A model generated the notes under the pieces. It searched no databases, was not told the DNA's origin, and saw only the letters and a list, made by a program, of their open reading frames with translations. A stretch of DNA of 64,000 bases from Branchiostoma lanceolatum (taxonomy: Eukaryota > Chordata > Leptocardii > Amphioxiformes > Branchiostomatidae): contig NC_089724.1 of NCBI RefSeq assembly GCF_035083965.1, positions 9,418,910-9,482,909 of the forward strand, read 5' to 3'. The first letter of the stretch is position 1, and every line of letters begins with the position of its first letter. This document shows positions 33,601 through 44,843 of the stretch, one piece after another. A program made the position numbers and the translations under genes.

Positions 33601-34149
33601 GTTCCTCATCTTCAAGGCCAACATCCTCTTCGATTACTTTCTTTAGTGTCAACGACGGGCGACCACGTCTACGCCTTTCATTCGGTTTCCAGAGGAGAAC
33701 CATACCCGCCATTTCCTCGTCGCGCACAACATGGCCGGCCAGAGACAACCTACGGTTGCGAATAACCTTAGTAATCTGTGGCATGTCGCCATACAGCTCA
33801 CTGTTTGTTATGTGGCTCCTCCAGGAAATGTCGAGGGCTGCACGAAGTAGGCGGGTGTATTCCCTTTTAAAGTCAGACGCAACACCTGCTCCTGCAGTTC
33901 CAAAAAAGCCGCCAGGGGGCCGAACCTATAGCACTTACTCTCTGTCCAAAGAGCTATCTACTACTCAAAAATCAGTTCCATAGCATGTCCAGAACACGAG
34001 ATATCCAAACAGGAAGCTCCGCTGCAGTACCGTGACAGCGCCGCTAGGGTAACCAAAATCTAATCATTTCCAGGTCTCATCAAGATCTACCCACCAACCA
34101 AATATCAAGACAATCCATCCAGGCCTTCTCCAGTTATTCTGCTTCTTTA

Positions 34150-34216
<67 letters not shown>

Positions 34217-35322
34217 CCACACACACACACACACATACAAACGCTACCCTCTGCATAACCTTCTCGGCGAAGGTAACTAGGTCTATCAGACGGCAGACTA
34301 TCCGAAACCATAATCAATCGGCAGGTCTTGACAAGTAAAGACATCGTCGGATTCGACATCTCTTAGTGTTATTGGTTGTCTAGAACAACGTAACTTTACT
34401 CTGGAACCGATATGATATGCCCAACGTGATGATATGCGTGGTGGAAGTGATACCGCTATATAACGTGCCCCTCCCCAATTTGTGAGTAAAGAGACGGTCC
34501 ATATCTTATTCAAGGTAGCAGAACACAGTTTTTCGCTATTTCTATAGTTAAGGACCTCAAAGGGCTGGCATCGACGCGGATAAGAATACACTTAGAAAAA
34601 CACGACAAAAAAAGGTGAGGATACAATCTACAAAATAACTGAAAACAGAAAAGTTATCGCTTTTTACCATTTTGACGCCCTCTTTTAGATTGGGTCGTGC
34701 GGGGTCAGGCGGTACTGCAGCCGACTCACTCGGCGGGCAGCCGTAAAGGTCACGCGCATCTATACGCCGTCTTGCCAAACTTCCTAATATTATTCATGCG
34801 ATCTATAAGCTGACTTGTTATACTACCATACAGTAAAGTTCAGGCCTCAAGCTGGCATTCACCTTAACGTTTTTACAAACGGTTCAAGATTTCGGCCGCT
34901 CTCATTTTTTTACCCCTACGTCACAGACCGGGGGTCACGGATAAATACTTCTGTGCATTATACATGTAGTAGTATAGTAAGCCCTAACAGGCAATAGTGT
35001 CTTTGTCGTATCGGTTGATCTTGGCAATATATAGTGAATACCTTCAGTCACTGTAACGCATATGATTCAATGAACATCTCATTCGTTTCTAACTTTGCAA
35101 TTGCTCTCTGCAAGATTGTTCTTTATATTGAAAGAACAACTGTAGCGTCCCTATCCCCCTAAATTTGATTCTGCAGACTCATGCTTGTGACAGTGTAAAG
35201 GTCTCTATTGCCACATACCAGAAAACCCTTAAAATCTTAGATTTTCGTAATAACTAACATTAAGGCGACTTACTTGACAATGACGTCGACGCCATAAAAG
35301 CAATGATAAGGATGGCCAACAT
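29176..35322 (-). CDS. Gene D: secreted Cys-rich module / EGF / C-type lectin protein
   Basis: Ten exons: signal 35274-35322, Cys-rich module 32503-32904, EGF 32204-32320, EGF 31777-31890, C-type lectin 31262-31504 and 30959-31078, EGF 30518-30637, EGF 30199-30312, short EGF 29777-29854, terminal 29176-29300. The sum is 1482 nt = 494 codons (493 aa), in frame throughout. It starts with [10 protein letters not shown], a short hydrophobic signal peptide; upstream in-frame stops exclude an earlier start. No transmembrane or GPI segment is visible and the reading frame ends with TGA after YSCTVG, so secretion is inferred. Boundaries between modules are phase 1, like the channel genes next door. 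EGF and CTL modules usually mediate calcium-dependent protein or glycan binding. The gene lies directly upstream of channel gene C, co-oriented, about 1.2 kb away, but a functional link is not shown. Confidence 0.8.
30959..31504 (-). other. Gene D C-type lectin domain exons (31262-31504, 30959-31078)
   Basis: First exon: [40 protein letters not shown]. Second: [33 protein letters not shown] and the final cysteines are diagnostic. The calcium site normally EPN/QPD reads EPA, so mannose/galactose binding is uncertain. Confidence 0.88.
31530..31690. repeat. Imperfect tandem repeat in gene D intron
   Basis: About four degenerate units containing AAGAATTGTAATCGTAAGTA followed by CGAAAATG-like sequence, unit roughly 35-45 bp. 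Confidence 0.8.
31777..32320 (-). other. Gene D N-terminal EGF pair (32204-32320, 31777-31890)
   Basis: EGF-1 [29 protein letters not shown]-2 [26 protein letters not shown]. Canonical six-cysteine EGFs with calcium-binding-type starts, phase 1-1. Confidence 0.9.
32503..32904 (-). other. Gene D unrecognised Cys-rich module
   Basis: A 402-nt phase 1-1 exon, about 134 residues, right after the signal peptide. Features: [59 protein letters not shown], ends YATCVK. About eleven cysteines. I cannot assign it to a named family; its compact single-exon form suggests a shuffling module. Confidence 0.7.
33025..33260. repeat. GC-rich internally repetitive insert
   Basis: In gene D intron 1. Phrases such as ATCAGCCGCGACG, CGACGGGCAGACA and CGGCGCGAACCTATCAGCCG recur imperfectly, with CGCG-rich composition unlike the flanks. 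No coding potential. Confidence 0.5.
33548..33990 (-). mobile_element. LINE (non-LTR retrotransposon) reverse transcriptase C-terminal fragment
   Basis: Reading minus: [16 protein letters not shown], then [45 protein letters not shown]. This is the conserved tail of the LINE ORF2 protein. Broken upstream; about 130 residues remain. Nested in gene D intron 1 on the same strand. Confidence 0.85.
34152..34236. repeat. (CA)n microsatellite
   Basis: CA repeats with a CGCC interruption near 34214, preceded by unclassified repeat-like sequence (34000-34140). Gene D intron 1. Confidence 0.95.
35274..35322 (-). other. Gene D start exon
   Basis: [16 protein letters not shown], donor GTAAGT in phase 1. 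In-frame stops lie upstream. Confidence 0.75.
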
Positions 35323-35396
35323 GGCTGCAACTGTGTATTTCTTCTTCCCAACCGCGGTAGGTATTCCTCTGCGAGGTCCACAATGCCCCTACACTT

Positions 35397-35404
35397 CTTA
35401 TATA
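35397..35404 (-). promoter_or_regulatory. Candidate TATA box of gene D
   Basis: TATATAAG on the minus strand, 75 bp upstream of the gene D ATG, leaving room for a start about 30 bp downstream and a short leader. Confidence 0.5.
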
Positions 35405-37139
35405 CTTTAGACAGAATTTACCTTACATAAATCAAGCAAGCAGGATGTTATTGTTTTACTATAGAATTCTTTGTCGTCTCAGGCAACCAGCGTCGTAGCT
35501 AATGTATTGTTTTCTACTAAGCAACTGTTTGATGAATACAGAAATAAACACAGGTCTTAATCTAGGCGATGTTTATACCGATGATAGCATCGGTACAAAA
35601 ACAAACGATATGCACAGCATTAGCCTGATCTAAATGTGGCCTCTGTAGTGGGCATTAGAAGGTCAACGTGCCGTAGCCCGTTCGCCATAATTATTTCTAG
35701 ACATTACGACTAGATACTATTTTGCGGAGCTTCCTCGTTATCTCTAATTGTTAAGATTTCACAACAGTCACCATTGCTATCTTCGGAAAGGGTGTTGTAG
35801 ATCATATTGTAGCGTTTCAAAACAATCATTTATTATTATTTTAAAAGTAACACACGTGCCTTATCTCACGTAGATCAAATATAATGGTCACTGTAGCGGT
35901 TTAAATGACCAGTCATCATGTAACCCATTATTTGATACACACGTTGATTACAACATACAAACAGTTGTTATCATCAAGACTAGTACTTTCTCTACAAAGT
36001 TTATTCACTTTGTGGTACTGATACGACTGAGCTGCTATATAAGCAGTGCACGTAAACACATGAACACTTGAGGTCTGAAATGACATAACTTATAATATCT
36101 TCATGGCATTCTTATTGCACAAACGACAGGTCCAGCCTGATTAAATATAATCTTTAGCAATATTTTCATAAGGATAATTTGTTGAAATAATGATGAGTAA
36201 CAGGTTTCATACACATGCAAAGCATATCCATACAAAATAAAACGTTCTGTACGATGCTTCTGTTGAATGCGATTGGCACTAATATTCGAGCTATGCTGGC
36301 AGTATTGTTGACACGCATTTCTTGAACTCTTAAACAAAAGATCAGGCTATTTGCGTCCATTGATGCTACAGCTGTAAGCTTGTTTGTTGACACAATTATG
36401 CACAATCTTGTGTCCCGACATATGTACATGTATAAAATGTACATCTCTTTCACTGCATTTTTAAGCACAAACTTACATTATCAGTCACATGGATGCACAC
36501 TCAATTTCATGACATTCAGAAATTAAAGGTGTTTTGCCGCTTACGTGAAAAGAAACATTTCTTCACATGGAGCACTTACTAGATAATCATATCAGTTAAC
36601 GTGAACATTACTTTTCTTTGATATGTAAGGGAGTGATATATTTCAAACTATCATGATGCTAACGTCTTAACATAAATCCTTCTGCAGAGTTCAATTATCG
36701 AAACATACCGACTGTGAGTCGACTAAACTGTCCTAACACATTCTCGTTGAACATTTCTTTTTTTTTTCAAGATACAGTATTGCAAAATATCATCTGACCA
36801 GTCAAGACTTATATATACATGACGATTCACGTTGTATTCACCTAAGAGCCACGACTGCTAGAAAACCTTGCATACGTTGCCACAAACTTGACTGACGGTA
36901 TTGCTTTCGGTGATATAAACAGGTAAATTACTTGGCCTCACTGATATAAAATATAGATTGGCAATTTTATGGCATATCACATCACTGTAACCGAATTCTC
37001 GCTCTTTCCAATATATCTTCCTCACTGTCAAGAGTTTCCTTCCATTTTTGCGAAGCTTCAGGAGCAAGCCTATAGCTGTTGCTGTTTCCATTCCCTCATT
37101 GATGTTGTTGACGTCCTTGGTCTTGTTGTTGAAACACCG
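35405..37139. other. Intergenic between gene D and gene E
   Basis: AT-rich with several short open frames but no recognisable protein, RNA or clear repeat. Includes the presumed 3' UTR of gene E. Confidence 0.55.
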
Positions 37140-37316
37140 TCAAACAAGGTTTTCTGTCAGGTTTCCACCTTTGTGGTTCTCGTGTCTCGGAGGTTTAGGT
37201 GAGTTCAAGATGATGCAATTTCCGTTTCCGTTGGCGCTCTCTGTGCCATGGTCTTCTTCTATTCTCATGGACAGTTCTCGACTCTTTCTGTTTCTTTTTG
37301 TTGAAGGTATCTCTAC
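37140..37316 (-). other. Gene E terminal exon (basic/polar tail)
   Basis: 59 codons including stop: starts VEIPSTKRNRKSREL, then an acidic patch, NGNGNCIIL, SPKPPRHE, ending LTENLV. No known domain. Confidence 0.65.
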
Positions 37317-40300
37317 CTGGAAGAACGGTAAAATTTACATGACAAATATACCAACTTTGAACGAGTTTGGTAGATACACGTTTTGCACCACATCCTAAAT
37401 CAGGATCAGCTTTCCTTTAGGGTAGCATTACTGTGCTACCACAATGAACAGGCGAAGAGACTACCGTTTGTATGACCAGTCTTGTGGTTAGGGTTGGGGT
37501 TGGGGTTAGGGTTAGGGTTGGGGTTAGAGTTGGGGTTAGGTTTAGGGTTTGGGTTTGGGTTTGGGTTGGGGTTAGGGTTGGGGTTAGGGTTAGGGTTAGG
37601 GTTGGGGTTAGGGTTAGGGCTAGGGCTAGGGCTAGGGTTAGGGATAGATACATGGTTAGGGAAAGGGTTGCAGTCAGGAATAGGATTATTATATGGATAG
37701 GGTGAGGGTGAGGGATAGGGTTATACTAGGGTTAGAGATAGGGTTAGGTCATATTTACACATGTGTTTGATGGTAAATGATGTACATTTTATATGTGTAG
37801 AACAACAGTGATGGTATCAAGTCTAACTACCTTGCTGGAACATTTACATTTTCTGAGAGTATACAAGGTAGAACGGAAGTGAGAGAAAGTACATCTTTAT
37901 GATACCTGTTTTTTGAGGATGACATCATTAAGCGGATATTTTCTGAAGTATATGACGATGGAGTCGACATAGCCGAACGGTTGTCTGTTGATGGAGTAGA
38001 TACCGTTCCTTTCAAATATTCTATAGTGACGGGCACATTCCTCTGTCCTGGAGAACAGGGGAAAATCATTATCATTCATTTATAAAGCTAAAATATATAG
38101 GATCACCAGCATAGAGTCCATTCCAAGTCACCAAGAGGGTTTTATAATAATATTTGTAATGATCTAGAAAAATTCTAATAAAAGAATATCTGACTGACAA
38201 TAGTTCTAAATTTTTCTAAAAGATTGAATATAAAAATATGAATTTATTTGAAGTCGATTATATAAATTAGAAATATTTTGAAAGGAACTGCACAAAAATC
38301 TCTTTATCTCTTTATTTAGAATAATTTCTAAACATTCTTTCACTTTCAGAAATATTTACAAAAAATGGTAGAAAATGGTTAACAATGGTAGAATGGTGAT
38401 GGCCCCCATAAAAGTAGGTGCTAATCCGGCCCTTCTGTCTGCTTTTGTACATCTTTAGACTTCACTGTGGGACACTGTTGGGTCCTTTGTGGAAAGCATT
38501 CTTCCCTATACTTCGCAAGGATGTGTGAATTGCTTTCTTCCCAGCCCTCTGACCTATTTATAAAGATGTTACAAATAATGGTAAAAAATGGTAGGAAATT
38601 GTAAATAATTGTAAATAATGGTAGAATGCCGTTACCATTATTTAGAAACTGTAAGAAATATCATATTCTATATGATGAATATTCATAAAGTTTTAGAAAA
38701 CCGGAGAAATATTTATAAAGTTGAAATCACATTCAAAATATTTATAAAGTATGAAATCTCTCACACAAGTTATTACAATAGATTGAAAACATTTGTAAAT
38801 TATGACAAGAACAACCCTCTTGGTGACATGGAATGGACTCTATATTAAAAAATTGTTAAGAATTGAAAACGATGAACAGTGTACAAAGAACTTATGACGT
38901 GCGAACTATAGATACTATGAAAATTAGATTATTTTTCTTTTGGAAACTTTCAAGTGATGAGTTGTCAAAAAGTTACTTTTTTTCATTCCGTCTTTCCTTT
39001 TGTTAGAATGAAAGCGTCTTTATAATGGACTGAATAATGTCAATCAATAAAAAGAGCTAAGACTATGAAAAAAAGGACCGTAATCTTTATGAGTACCTGA
39101 CAACAAGCCACATTCTTCTCGTGTCTAGATCCTCGTATAGGAGGAAATCCCCTGCCTCTGCATCTTCCACGAGGCTTTCAGCATCCTTCCGGCTCATCTG
39201 CACTGGCTCCGTCCTGTCAGTGATAATCAGAAGAGACATCTAGCAAGTACGACAAGAACTACAGTCAGGCTACGCAGATCATAACGTACGAGAGTAGATG
39301 CATGAATATACAACGCGCGTGAATGATGTTGCTTTTAGACGTAGTGTTGTGTACAACAGAAATGAGGAGAAAGCATGATTTATCACCATCGATGCGACGG
39401 TTGCTTTTCTGTCTACTGGTGTATGTCAAGAGGTCACAGTCACTTGTTCAGCCCCCCTCCCTTCCCCGTCTATCATAACTGGGAATTTCAATAAATCACT
39501 CTGATCACAAGGAGGTAATTGACCGAGGGGAATCAAATGGAGGCACTGAGGAGTTGAAAGAACTCCGTCATCACATGTTTCTTTTTGATCTTGTTGTATA
39601 CATTCCTGGTGACAGATTTGTATACTATTGTTTAAAATGCCTGCGTGATTAGATGACTTGCGTGTACCGTGTGGAAGCATACAATGACATACTGTACATA
39701 TGAATAACAGGTGTGTTTACACCTAGGTCATGCTGCATAAGGTAATGCTTGAATAAATATAGGATTATCTAACGGATCCGGAGTCTTGATTTAGCAATGC
39801 AATATCAAATATGTTTGCCATGACACGCACGGCTATAACTGGTGGTATAAAAACCTCTGCATTTCTGATTGAAATATTCCAAAGACTAGAGTTTGATTCA
39901 TTTTCTCATGAATTTTCATGAGCGAAAACTAGTCTGGGAACCCCCACCCTAAGAATATATACAAATAAAGGAGGCTATCTACATTAGAGCCCACCAGCCG
40001 ACACCCAACAGAGACGGGGGCCAATATCGCTTGCCAGGCAATTACGATTCATTACTCGAGTCACGTGTCCCTAAAGTCACGTGCTCAGAGTAATTGAATC
40101 ACTCCTGAAGAAGGTCGACGTAGTACGACTGAAAATTTGAAGTGAGCAATATTTGCTTTGTGTTGAAGTAAATATCAAACTTCGTCATGGATTTCAACAA
40201 CATAGATGAGCTTTCATGCTAATATAATTATACAGATGAAAGATTGATATCGTATTGGCCATTTGTAAGGAAGTCCTAACGGGAGTGAATGATTTATCAT

Positions 40301-43300
40301 AATCATTTCGATCAAATAAAATAGCATGTCACAGCTATAAGCTAAGTTGCATACAGTGCACTGAGAGGTGATTTTGAAGACCAGGTGACGCCAGGGACAT
40401 GGAGAATCGTCTACAGCAGAAGCTGATCATGAGTAATACTCAGAGTTGCACAGTAAGTTATTTTTGTCTCCTATGTAGCTAGTAAGCTGACATTCAACAT
40501 CGCATTCATGTTGTAAAGACTGATGCGCCGCGGTGTTACCACCACACAAAGGTAGCGATCTGTCGAATTATGATGCCTTGAAATACATCGTCACATCTTT
40601 AAAAGCTAAGTGACCAATTCAGCCTACATGATGCACCATAATAGCTCAAAATGCCAGCTATATAAAACGCATGTCATCTGTGACATCAGAGAAGGCAGTT
40701 CCTCCTTCATCTCTGTACATTTGTGTACGACATCATGAAGGCGACTAACGTCACGTTCAAATGCATTTATATCGCAGCAAAGAGCCTTCCCTTTTAAGAG
40801 AGCACTTTCATATAAGTATTGACGCCGCTTTGGAAAGGAAATATGTTTTCTAGTACTTCGTGTGCCTGGGCTTAGACGAGGCCTATGTCTTCCTTGGCTA
40901 GGTTATTTTCTCAGCCCTATAAGATGTTTGGCGGGAAAACCGAGAGACCTATTGGTTCAGACTTTGTCGGACAGAGTCAGGTAAGATTTAAGATATCCTA
41001 TTCAAAGCACCGGACATATTTCGAAGACATCCATCAGTATTCCAATTCTGTATGACCTGTTAATTCTAATATGTGATTATTTTGGTTATCATTCGCCACT
41101 GAAGTAAATTCTTCACGAATAATTCATAGTGTAACGCCACATTTTACGGTGCTTTACCTTATCTTGCCATTCCTTTTTACAGAAAGACCACACAAACACG
41201 AAGATAGGAACGATATTTGAGATAGGGACGATACAATTCCAAGAGAAAGAATAACCCTTCCTTCACGCTTTGTTTCCAACTGGAGTAGCCCGAACTCTTT
41301 AATGATACTCAGCGCGATGACATGTTTTAGGACTACCCACTGAGGTGTGACGAGCCAATTAACCGCCCACTCAAACGGCTCCTGCTGCAGGAACGTTAAC
41401 ATTATCGCCTAACACAGGAGCCATGATCTCCGCTGCTGTGACGATCGATAAAATCGTTTGGGAGTTCGAGCCAAGACATTATTTTTTAATGTAATAAAAA
41501 CAACAAAGTCGATAATCTTTGAGTTCTAAAAAAATAAAGTATTTTGGTTCAATGTTGGCGTTTGTTTATAAGGCTTCTTCATCTATAACACTAAATCAAA
41601 AGATATAAAATGAGTTGATGAAGGTTAGACATCCCGGTAGTAAGATACGCCAAAAATAGTTACTCAAGCAACTGGATAAAATTCGTCAGTCACTGAAGAA
41701 AGACAGCGGATACTATCTGAACCGACTGACTGCTTCAAAATTCTATACACTTGCTTGAGTAATTATTTTTGGCGATATAAAAGGAGACATGTGCCCCCTT
41801 CGTTGAATATGATCACACGAGGACTGATCTACTTTTGAGACAGCCTTATTTTGATATAGTAGCAATTAAGAGAATGATTTCAGTATTTTCAGGATTATGC
41901 CAAGTCCTACAGCTTAGTCTAAAACCTTAAAACATTTGAGGGAAGATATTTCCGCCACAGTACTAATCATCCACCACTTTTGTATGGCAACTTTACTTCC
42001 TTTTGGCCTCCATTCCACCTGACGGCGATCGCGCTGTGCTCTCTCTGCGACCTAAATTGAATTTGCGTAACCCTTACCTTCATAACTGGAATATCACACA
42101 AGATGTGCAAGTATGACTGAAAAGGCAACAGAGCACACAGAGAGTAAAAGGATTATTTTTCATTTTTGAAATTCGCTGAGCGCTCTGTCAAATTCTCTAG
42201 CGAGGCCGCCCTAGTGGAAGGAGGGTGTTAGTAAAGAAAAGAATGTGGACTTTGCGGTAGCGCCAGATGTTAGCTGTCGCAAACTGGATTATGTCAATAC
42301 CAGTAGCAACTGAAATCATTTACGTTATTTCCTTTCGCGACGCGAGACTCTCTATCCGATAGCATCCATCTGTTCCTGGAATGGGTGATCCTCGACAGAT
42401 GCTCGTCTGTATCCTACCTAATACTTAACATTTGTGCACCACATAAGGTCTGTTAAATATGTATTCACCTATCGAGTAAGAGTTTGCATCACATAGAAAA
42501 TATTGAATATTCATATTCAGATTTTGGCCTTTGATGATCACGTTCCTTACGATTGTTTAGACCTGTTTGTTTTATCACTATTATTCAGGCAAGAATTTAA
42601 ACGCTAAAAACGTGATCATACACATAGTAATGTTTTGATGGTTCATTTTTAGTGTCTTGCTAGCTGATGAACAATCTTTTTTTCCGGTGACAAAATGAGA
42701 TAACAACCACTCTATCTCATTATTACACCAAAATGTGATTCGATGGTTCTTCGTTCAGTCATAAAATGTCGTTGTTTTGTTATAACGATGTGCGTACCCA
42801 TAGCTATGATCTAATGGTCAGAGTTTACCACTTGTCTCCATTTCCATTATAAAGATTCCTTCATCATGGGACAGAAGAAATCGTTAGTACTCTCCTTTGA
42901 TCGGCATATGTAGCAGTGCTAAACGCCTTTCATCCCCGACTAATGGAAGGGCCCTAAACAATGTGTAAAAGCTGTTGATTGTGTTAGAGAAATCGTTAGG
43001 AGGGCTCTCTGTCGATCGATACCCATGAATTACTTTATTGCACTTTGGCAGCCCGCCGAACTGATTCAAACACGACTTCTCTGAATAATTCAATTCAGGG
43101 CCAGTACCCCAATTGCAAACGCTAAGGTTATTGTGAAAAGAGATCCAGATGGGGATTCATGGCGCTTATTCCCGTAACGCTGTCATTACTAAACGAATAT
43201 CTCCATGAAAGTACAACTTATTCATGTGAGTTTTCGGGCCATTCAATGAATACATAACGATGTTACGGGCAATCAGTTGAAACTAGAATAAGAACAACTT

Positions 43301-44843
43301 GTCATATCTTAAGTCTTTACATATTTTCTTTTGAATATTGTTATATTAACGTGCTTACGTCTTTACTACACATTTGTCCTTTTAATGCATCATATTGTGT
43401 AGAAGTAGGAAAATCACGGGTTATCAAAGGTTTTAATTCAAAATGTCCGTCTTCTAGGCGTAACTTTACACACATGGGACGAACTGCACGATTCTGTTCC
43501 ACTGAAACCTAAATCAAATCAAATTGCCAAACCGTGTGCTTAACTGCTGACTATGCCCTTCTGAGATTGATTTTTGTGCATGCAGAGGCACAGTTTCATT
43601 TTAAGAGTTCCCAAGGTGAATACATACATGTATATGATCGTATATTTCAATCATTATGAATGTATTTCATACTTACACCTTATCATGATGACATAAGGTA
43701 AATGGCTCGTATTTGCCATTATCTTCATCAGAAGGTAGTTTGGCCATGATTCCAAAATTGATTACCGATAGCTAATTTACCACAGTTGCCAATTATTCTA
43801 AGTATTACTAGTTTGTCAATCCAGACATGGAAGAATCCAGTACAACTTTGAATCATTCCCATAGATTACAGATTTAAAGACTGACTAATGTCTATACGCA
43901 GTATGCCATCCATACAGCATATGGTTTTGAATCGAATTTCTCGCTACTATGTTACTTTACGCTTTACAGGCTGATATACACGCTAGAGATGAATATGCAA
44001 ATTTTATGTATTCTATTAAATGTTATGTCGTTTTAGATGAAACACGGAAATTATGACATGATAGTGTAGAAAGATATTAAACTATTTTAACAACCGAATA
44101 CTGATGAATATGTAAATGACAAGTAGGAAAACGGTTTTCCTATATCTCTACCATACACATCTAAGGATGAATGTAAACTATCATTATGAAACCAATTCGT
44201 ACATTCTGAACCCCACAACGCCCATTGTCTATGTGCAATGTTTGTTTAAGTGAAATATACATGTCTATATTCCTGCTTATTATTTTAATCCACAACCCTG
44301 TATTGACATTGCTCTTCATGATAATGTAAACAATACGTTATTAGTATTACAATGTATCAATAAGTTCCTCGTTTTGAAACATACGGTGACCACTATACCA
44401 TTTGATTTGTGCATGTGACACTGAAGTTTAATAGTATATTTCAGACGACGTTTGTATTCACAACATGTGTTATGTTAGCCGCTATTGCAACATGAAGTCC
44501 ACCTATTGTTCTGCTTACAGCTGTCAGCCTACTAAAACGGTAGATTCAGGGCCCCACGGCAAAATGTCTTTCCTATCCTACAAGAGCGTAGGATAAACAT
44601 ATATAGCAGTTTTAGATAGAACGATCCAAAATCTAGACAAAAGGATTTCTGGTTTATCTATAAGTGTGCGTGTTTCTACAGATATGATTGAAGGCTGTAC
44701 GTTCTTTGGTGATTCAGTCTGTAGAAGGAAATGTTTACTTACGGTACGTTGTACCTGGACCGTCCGTCGGTGAGAGAAACACTGGCACTACGAGAGCATC
44801 CGGCGCCCATAGAGTAGGTATCAGGGGCTGGGCCGATCGTCAT
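37140..44843 (-). CDS. Gene E: small single-SH2-domain protein with degenerate phosphotyrosine pocket
   Basis: Four exons join with matching phases (2, 2, 0): 44743-44843, 39097-39213, 37906-38047, 37140-37316. The total is 537 nt, 178 aa from the first ATG (44843), or 167 aa from an in-frame ATG at 44810 whose product starts MGAGCS, an N-myristoylation-type start with an adjacent palmitoylatable cysteine. The SH2 domain spans two exons: SRKDAESL (helix A), GDFLLYED (FLVRES position), WLVVR, HYRIFERNGIY, FGYVDSIVIYF and YPLND (C-terminal strands and helix B). The FLVR arginine is tyrosine, so canonical phosphotyrosine binding is unlikely. The tail is basic then polar (KRNRKSR near its start). 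By analogy with small SH2 adaptors, a membrane-tethered regulatory role is possible. The first exon is the weakest part, supported by phase and a good donor only. Confidence 0.72.
37484..37755. repeat. Degenerate telomere-like (TTAGGG)n / (TTGGGG)n array
   Basis: About 270 bp of GGGTTA, GGGTTG, GGGTTT and GGGCTA hexamers on the + strand, decaying at the right end into GGGTGAGGG and GGGATAGGG. It fills most of gene E intron 3 (37317-37905). Confidence 0.93.
37906..39213 (-). other. Gene E SH2 domain exons (39097-39213, 37906-38047)
   Basis: The two exons join in phase 2 through an arginine codon. Helix A SRKDAESL; strand B FLLYED in place of FLVRES; strand C MWLVVR; strand D HYRIFE; then NGIYSINRQPFGYVDS (the FxS/DS region), IVIYF, YPLND. 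Length about 88 residues, normal for SH2. The initial tryptophan is also absent. Confidence 0.8.
38114..38840. mobile_element. TA-flanked MITE with 28-bp terminal inverted repeats
   Basis: Left end 38114-38141 and right end 38813-38840 match as inverted repeats at 27 of 28 positions (starting GAGTCCATTCC). TA flanks on both sides (38112-38113, 38841-38842). Interior AT-rich and non-coding. TA target duplication points to Tc1/mariner-type mobilisation. Lies in gene E intron 2. Confidence 0.9.
39214..44742. other. Gene E intron 1 (5.5 kb)
   Basis: No exon of gene E or other gene could be supported. It contains a Penelope-like terminal remnant candidate near 40090-40200 (CCTGAAGAAGGTCGACG) and a fold-back repeat at 41648-41774. 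The rest is AT-rich unique-looking DNA. Confidence 0.5.
41648..41774. repeat. Short fold-back element
   Basis: Arms of about 22-25 nt (CGCCAAAAATAGTTACTCAA at left; its complement with one mismatch at right) enclose about 75 bp that include a CTGAAGAAAGACAGC motif. Confidence 0.75.
44743..44843 (-). other. Gene E first coding exon, possible lipidation site
   Basis: Two in-frame ATGs: 44843 (MTIGPAPDTYS) and 44810 (MGAGCSRSASVS). The second fits M-G-x-x-x-S for N-myristoyltransferase, with Cys5. Ends in ...RYNV and donor GTAAGT; phase 2 matches the SH2 exon. Local sequence is GC-rich, as at a promoter. Confidence 0.55.

Noticed and set aside
36101..36468. Overlapping minus-strand frames of 78 and 100 codons
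   Set aside because: Low-complexity hydrophobic translations of AT-rich intergenic DNA, with no splice partner or homology.
37417..37705. Open frames of Leu-Gly or Val-Gly or Thr-Leu repeats
   Set aside because: Translation of the telomere-like hexamer array in either strand.
40090..40200. CCTGAAGAAGGTCGACG region resembling the terminus of Penelope-like elements
   Set aside because: Only a short motif; no coding remnant or paired terminus nearby, so it is kept as a possibility only.
41154..41402. 82-codon minus-strand frame considered as an extra SH2-gene exon
   Set aside because: The SH2 gene closes in frame without it, and it has no SH2-like or other motif.
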